Below are positions 23,167-24,267 of a stretch of DNA of 24,267 nucleotides, piece by piece (the stretch's first letter is position 1; every line of letters starts with the position of its first letter). A program made the translations under genes and the position numbers. This stretch comes from an uncultured Christensenella sp. GTDB lineage: Bacteria > Bacillota > Clostridia > Christensenellales > UBA3700. The stretch spans positions 1-24,267 of the forward strand of contig CAJUEA010000023.1 of assembly GCA_910584975.1 (NCBI GenBank). The letters are read 5' to 3'. The notes beneath the pieces are model-generated. The model did no database searches. It saw only the letters and a program-made list of their open reading frames with translations, and was not told where the DNA came from.

Positions 23167-24129
23167 ATGAAGTATACAAAATTAGGAAATTCGGATTTGA
23201 ATGTTTCAAAAATATGCGTTGGTGGTATGAGCTTTGGCAAGCCATCTACAGATTTTCACGAATGGACATTGGGTGAAAAAGAAACTGAAAATATGGTGCA
23301 GCACGCACTTGATTTGGGCATAAACTTTTTTGACACTGCAAACAGCTATTCTCACGGCACAAGTGAGGAATATTTGGGCAGAGCACTTAAAAAAAACGCA
23401 AAGCGTAGTGATGTTGTTATTGCAACAAAAGTTTATTTTAATGATGGCAAATTGAGCAAAACGGCAATTGAACGCGAAATTGATATGTCCTTAAAAAGGC
23501 TTGATACTGATTATATTGATTTGTACATTATTCACAGATTTGACTATGATACTCCAATGATTGAAATAATGGAAACTTTGCATAAACTTGTGAAGTCGGG
23601 CAAAGTTCGTGCATTGGGTGCATCTGCAATGTATGGATATCAATTTCACAATTTGCAAATTTGTGCCGAACAAAATAATTTGACAAAATTTGTTTCAATG
23701 CAAAATCATTACAATTTGCTTTACAGAGAAGACGAAAGGGAGTTGATACCAGTGTGCAAACAATATGGTGTTTCGCTTACTCCGTACTCTCCACTTGCAG
23801 CAGGCAGACTTTGCAGATTGGAGTGGAGCTCTGAAAGCAAACGCAGTCAAACGGATAGGGTTGCTCGTGGTAAGTATGACAGCACAAAAGATCAAGATTA
23901 TGAAATTGTAAAAAGAGTTTTTGAAGTTGCAGAAAAATATAATGCAACAATGTCACAAATTGCATTGGCTTGGCAGTATGCAAAGGGCGTTTCATCACCA
24001 ATCATTGGTGCCACAAAAGCAGAACATTTTGACGATGCCGTTAAGGCTGTTGATATTACACTAACACAAGAAGATATCAATAGCTTGGAGGAATTTTATA
24101 TGCCTCACAAAATCCGTGGTGCTGTGTAA
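23167..24129 (+). CDS. Aldo/keto reductase
   Basis: 320 residues from the ATG at 23167, preceded by AAGGGGAGAGATA; a longer TTG form overlaps the promoter and is rejected. It has the TIM-barrel AKR motifs. The catalytic tetrad is Asp56 and Tyr61 (FFDTANSY), Lys88 (ATKVYF) and His123 (IIHRFD). The NADP(H)-binding C-terminal part includes LTPYSPLAAGRL and SSPIIGATKAEHFDDAV. It has the length of the family and would reduce carbonyl substrates in the cytoplasm; the physiological substrate cannot be told from sequence. It resembles the YajO/general-stress AKR subgroup (MKYTKLGNS start). It is monocistronic with its own promoter and terminator. Confidence 0.94.
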   Translation: MKYTKLGNSDLNVSKICVGGMSFGKPSTDFHEWTLGEKETENMVQHALDLGINFFDTANSYSHGTSEEYLGRALKKNAKRSDVVIATKVYFNDGKLSKTAIEREIDMSLKRLDTDYIDLYIIHRFDYDTPMIEIMETLHKLVKSGKVRALGASAMYGYQFHNLQICAEQNNLTKFVSMQNHYNLLYREDERELIPVCKQYGVSLTPYSPLAAGRLCRLEWSSESKRSQTDRVARGKYDSTKDQDYEIVKRVFEVAEKYNATMSQIALAWQYAKGVSSPIIGATKAEHFDDAVKAVDITLTQEDINSLEEFYMPHKIRGAV

Positions 24130-24221
24130 ATTTATAAAATTTTGTTTGTTTTGTGCTAAATTAACGGTAAAATTACAGAATTATTCTGTCTAAAAAACAA
24201 TTAAACAATATCATAAAAAAT

Positions 24222-24257
24222 CAGCCGAAAATGTTATGTTTTCGGCTGTTATTTTTT
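24222..24257 (+). terminator. Terminator after the aldo/keto reductase
   Basis: CAGCCGAAAA (24222-24231) pairs exactly with TTTTCGGCTG (24239-24248), followed by TTATTTTTT. 24130-24221 has no gene. Confidence 0.9.
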
Positions 24258-24267
24258 GTGTAAAGTG

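Noticed and set aside
24175..24189. ACAGAAT-T-ATTCTGT palindrome
   Set aside because: A one-base loop cannot form a hairpin terminator, and no promoter lies near for an operator; left as chance.

Overview
The window is strongly AT-rich DNA with Gram-positive style signals: purine-rich ribosome sites (AGGAGG-like), several near-perfect sigma-A promoters (TTGACA-N17-TATAAT), Rho-independent terminators with T tracts, and TGA used as stop. The gene set (BspA-like leucine-rich repeats, a dockerin-like secreted protein, a large Cys-repeat surface protein with a C-terminal membrane anchor, flotillin/NfeD) fits an uncultured anaerobic gut Firmicute, most likely a Clostridia lineage. That placement is inference; no rRNA or marker protein is present. 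There is no CRISPR array, transposase or phage gene.

Layout. (1) 1-2620: 3' part of a secreted beta-helix/Ig/dockerin-like protein, then three consecutive hairpins and a dispersed repeat. (2) 2741-3545, minus strand: a 75-residue protein overlapping a DUF6512-like membrane protein. (3) 3850-3935: tRNA-Leu(CAA) with its own promoter and terminator. (4) 4203-6627: a single-gene unit for a leader-less BspA-type LRR protein. (5) 6761-12710: the most interesting region. An ECF-like sigma factor gene sits behind a consensus promoter. It is followed by two paralogous small lipoprotein-like proteins, a third small membrane-anchored protein, a decayed lipoprotein start, a secreted protein and a MacB/FtsX-type ABC transporter. 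A ~50 bp sequence with TGAATA-N17-CGTATA spacing lies upstream of both target groups. Both the sigma gene and the third small gene carry single-base frame disruptions. (6) 12810-13531: a small acidic protein of unknown function. (7) 13648-16054: an NfeD-flotillin pair. (8) 16384-20030: a 1155-residue cell-surface protein. (9) 20052-21130: a MarR regulator and flavodoxin-like protein behind a 34 bp dyad operator. (10) 21370-22817, minus strand: TetR regulator and DUF2461 protein. (11) 22947-24257: second copy of the dispersed repeat, then an aldo/keto reductase.

How the genes may work together. Region 5 looks like a self-contained envelope-response module: the sigma factor would drive both repeated promoters and thereby the lipoproteins, the secreted protein and the transporter. 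This is a hypothesis from promoter duplication and gene order, not demonstrated. The frame disruptions suggest the module may be decaying in this strain, or that the assembly has base errors there. The NfeD-flotillin pair is a standard membrane-microdomain unit. The MarR and TetR units look autoregulated.
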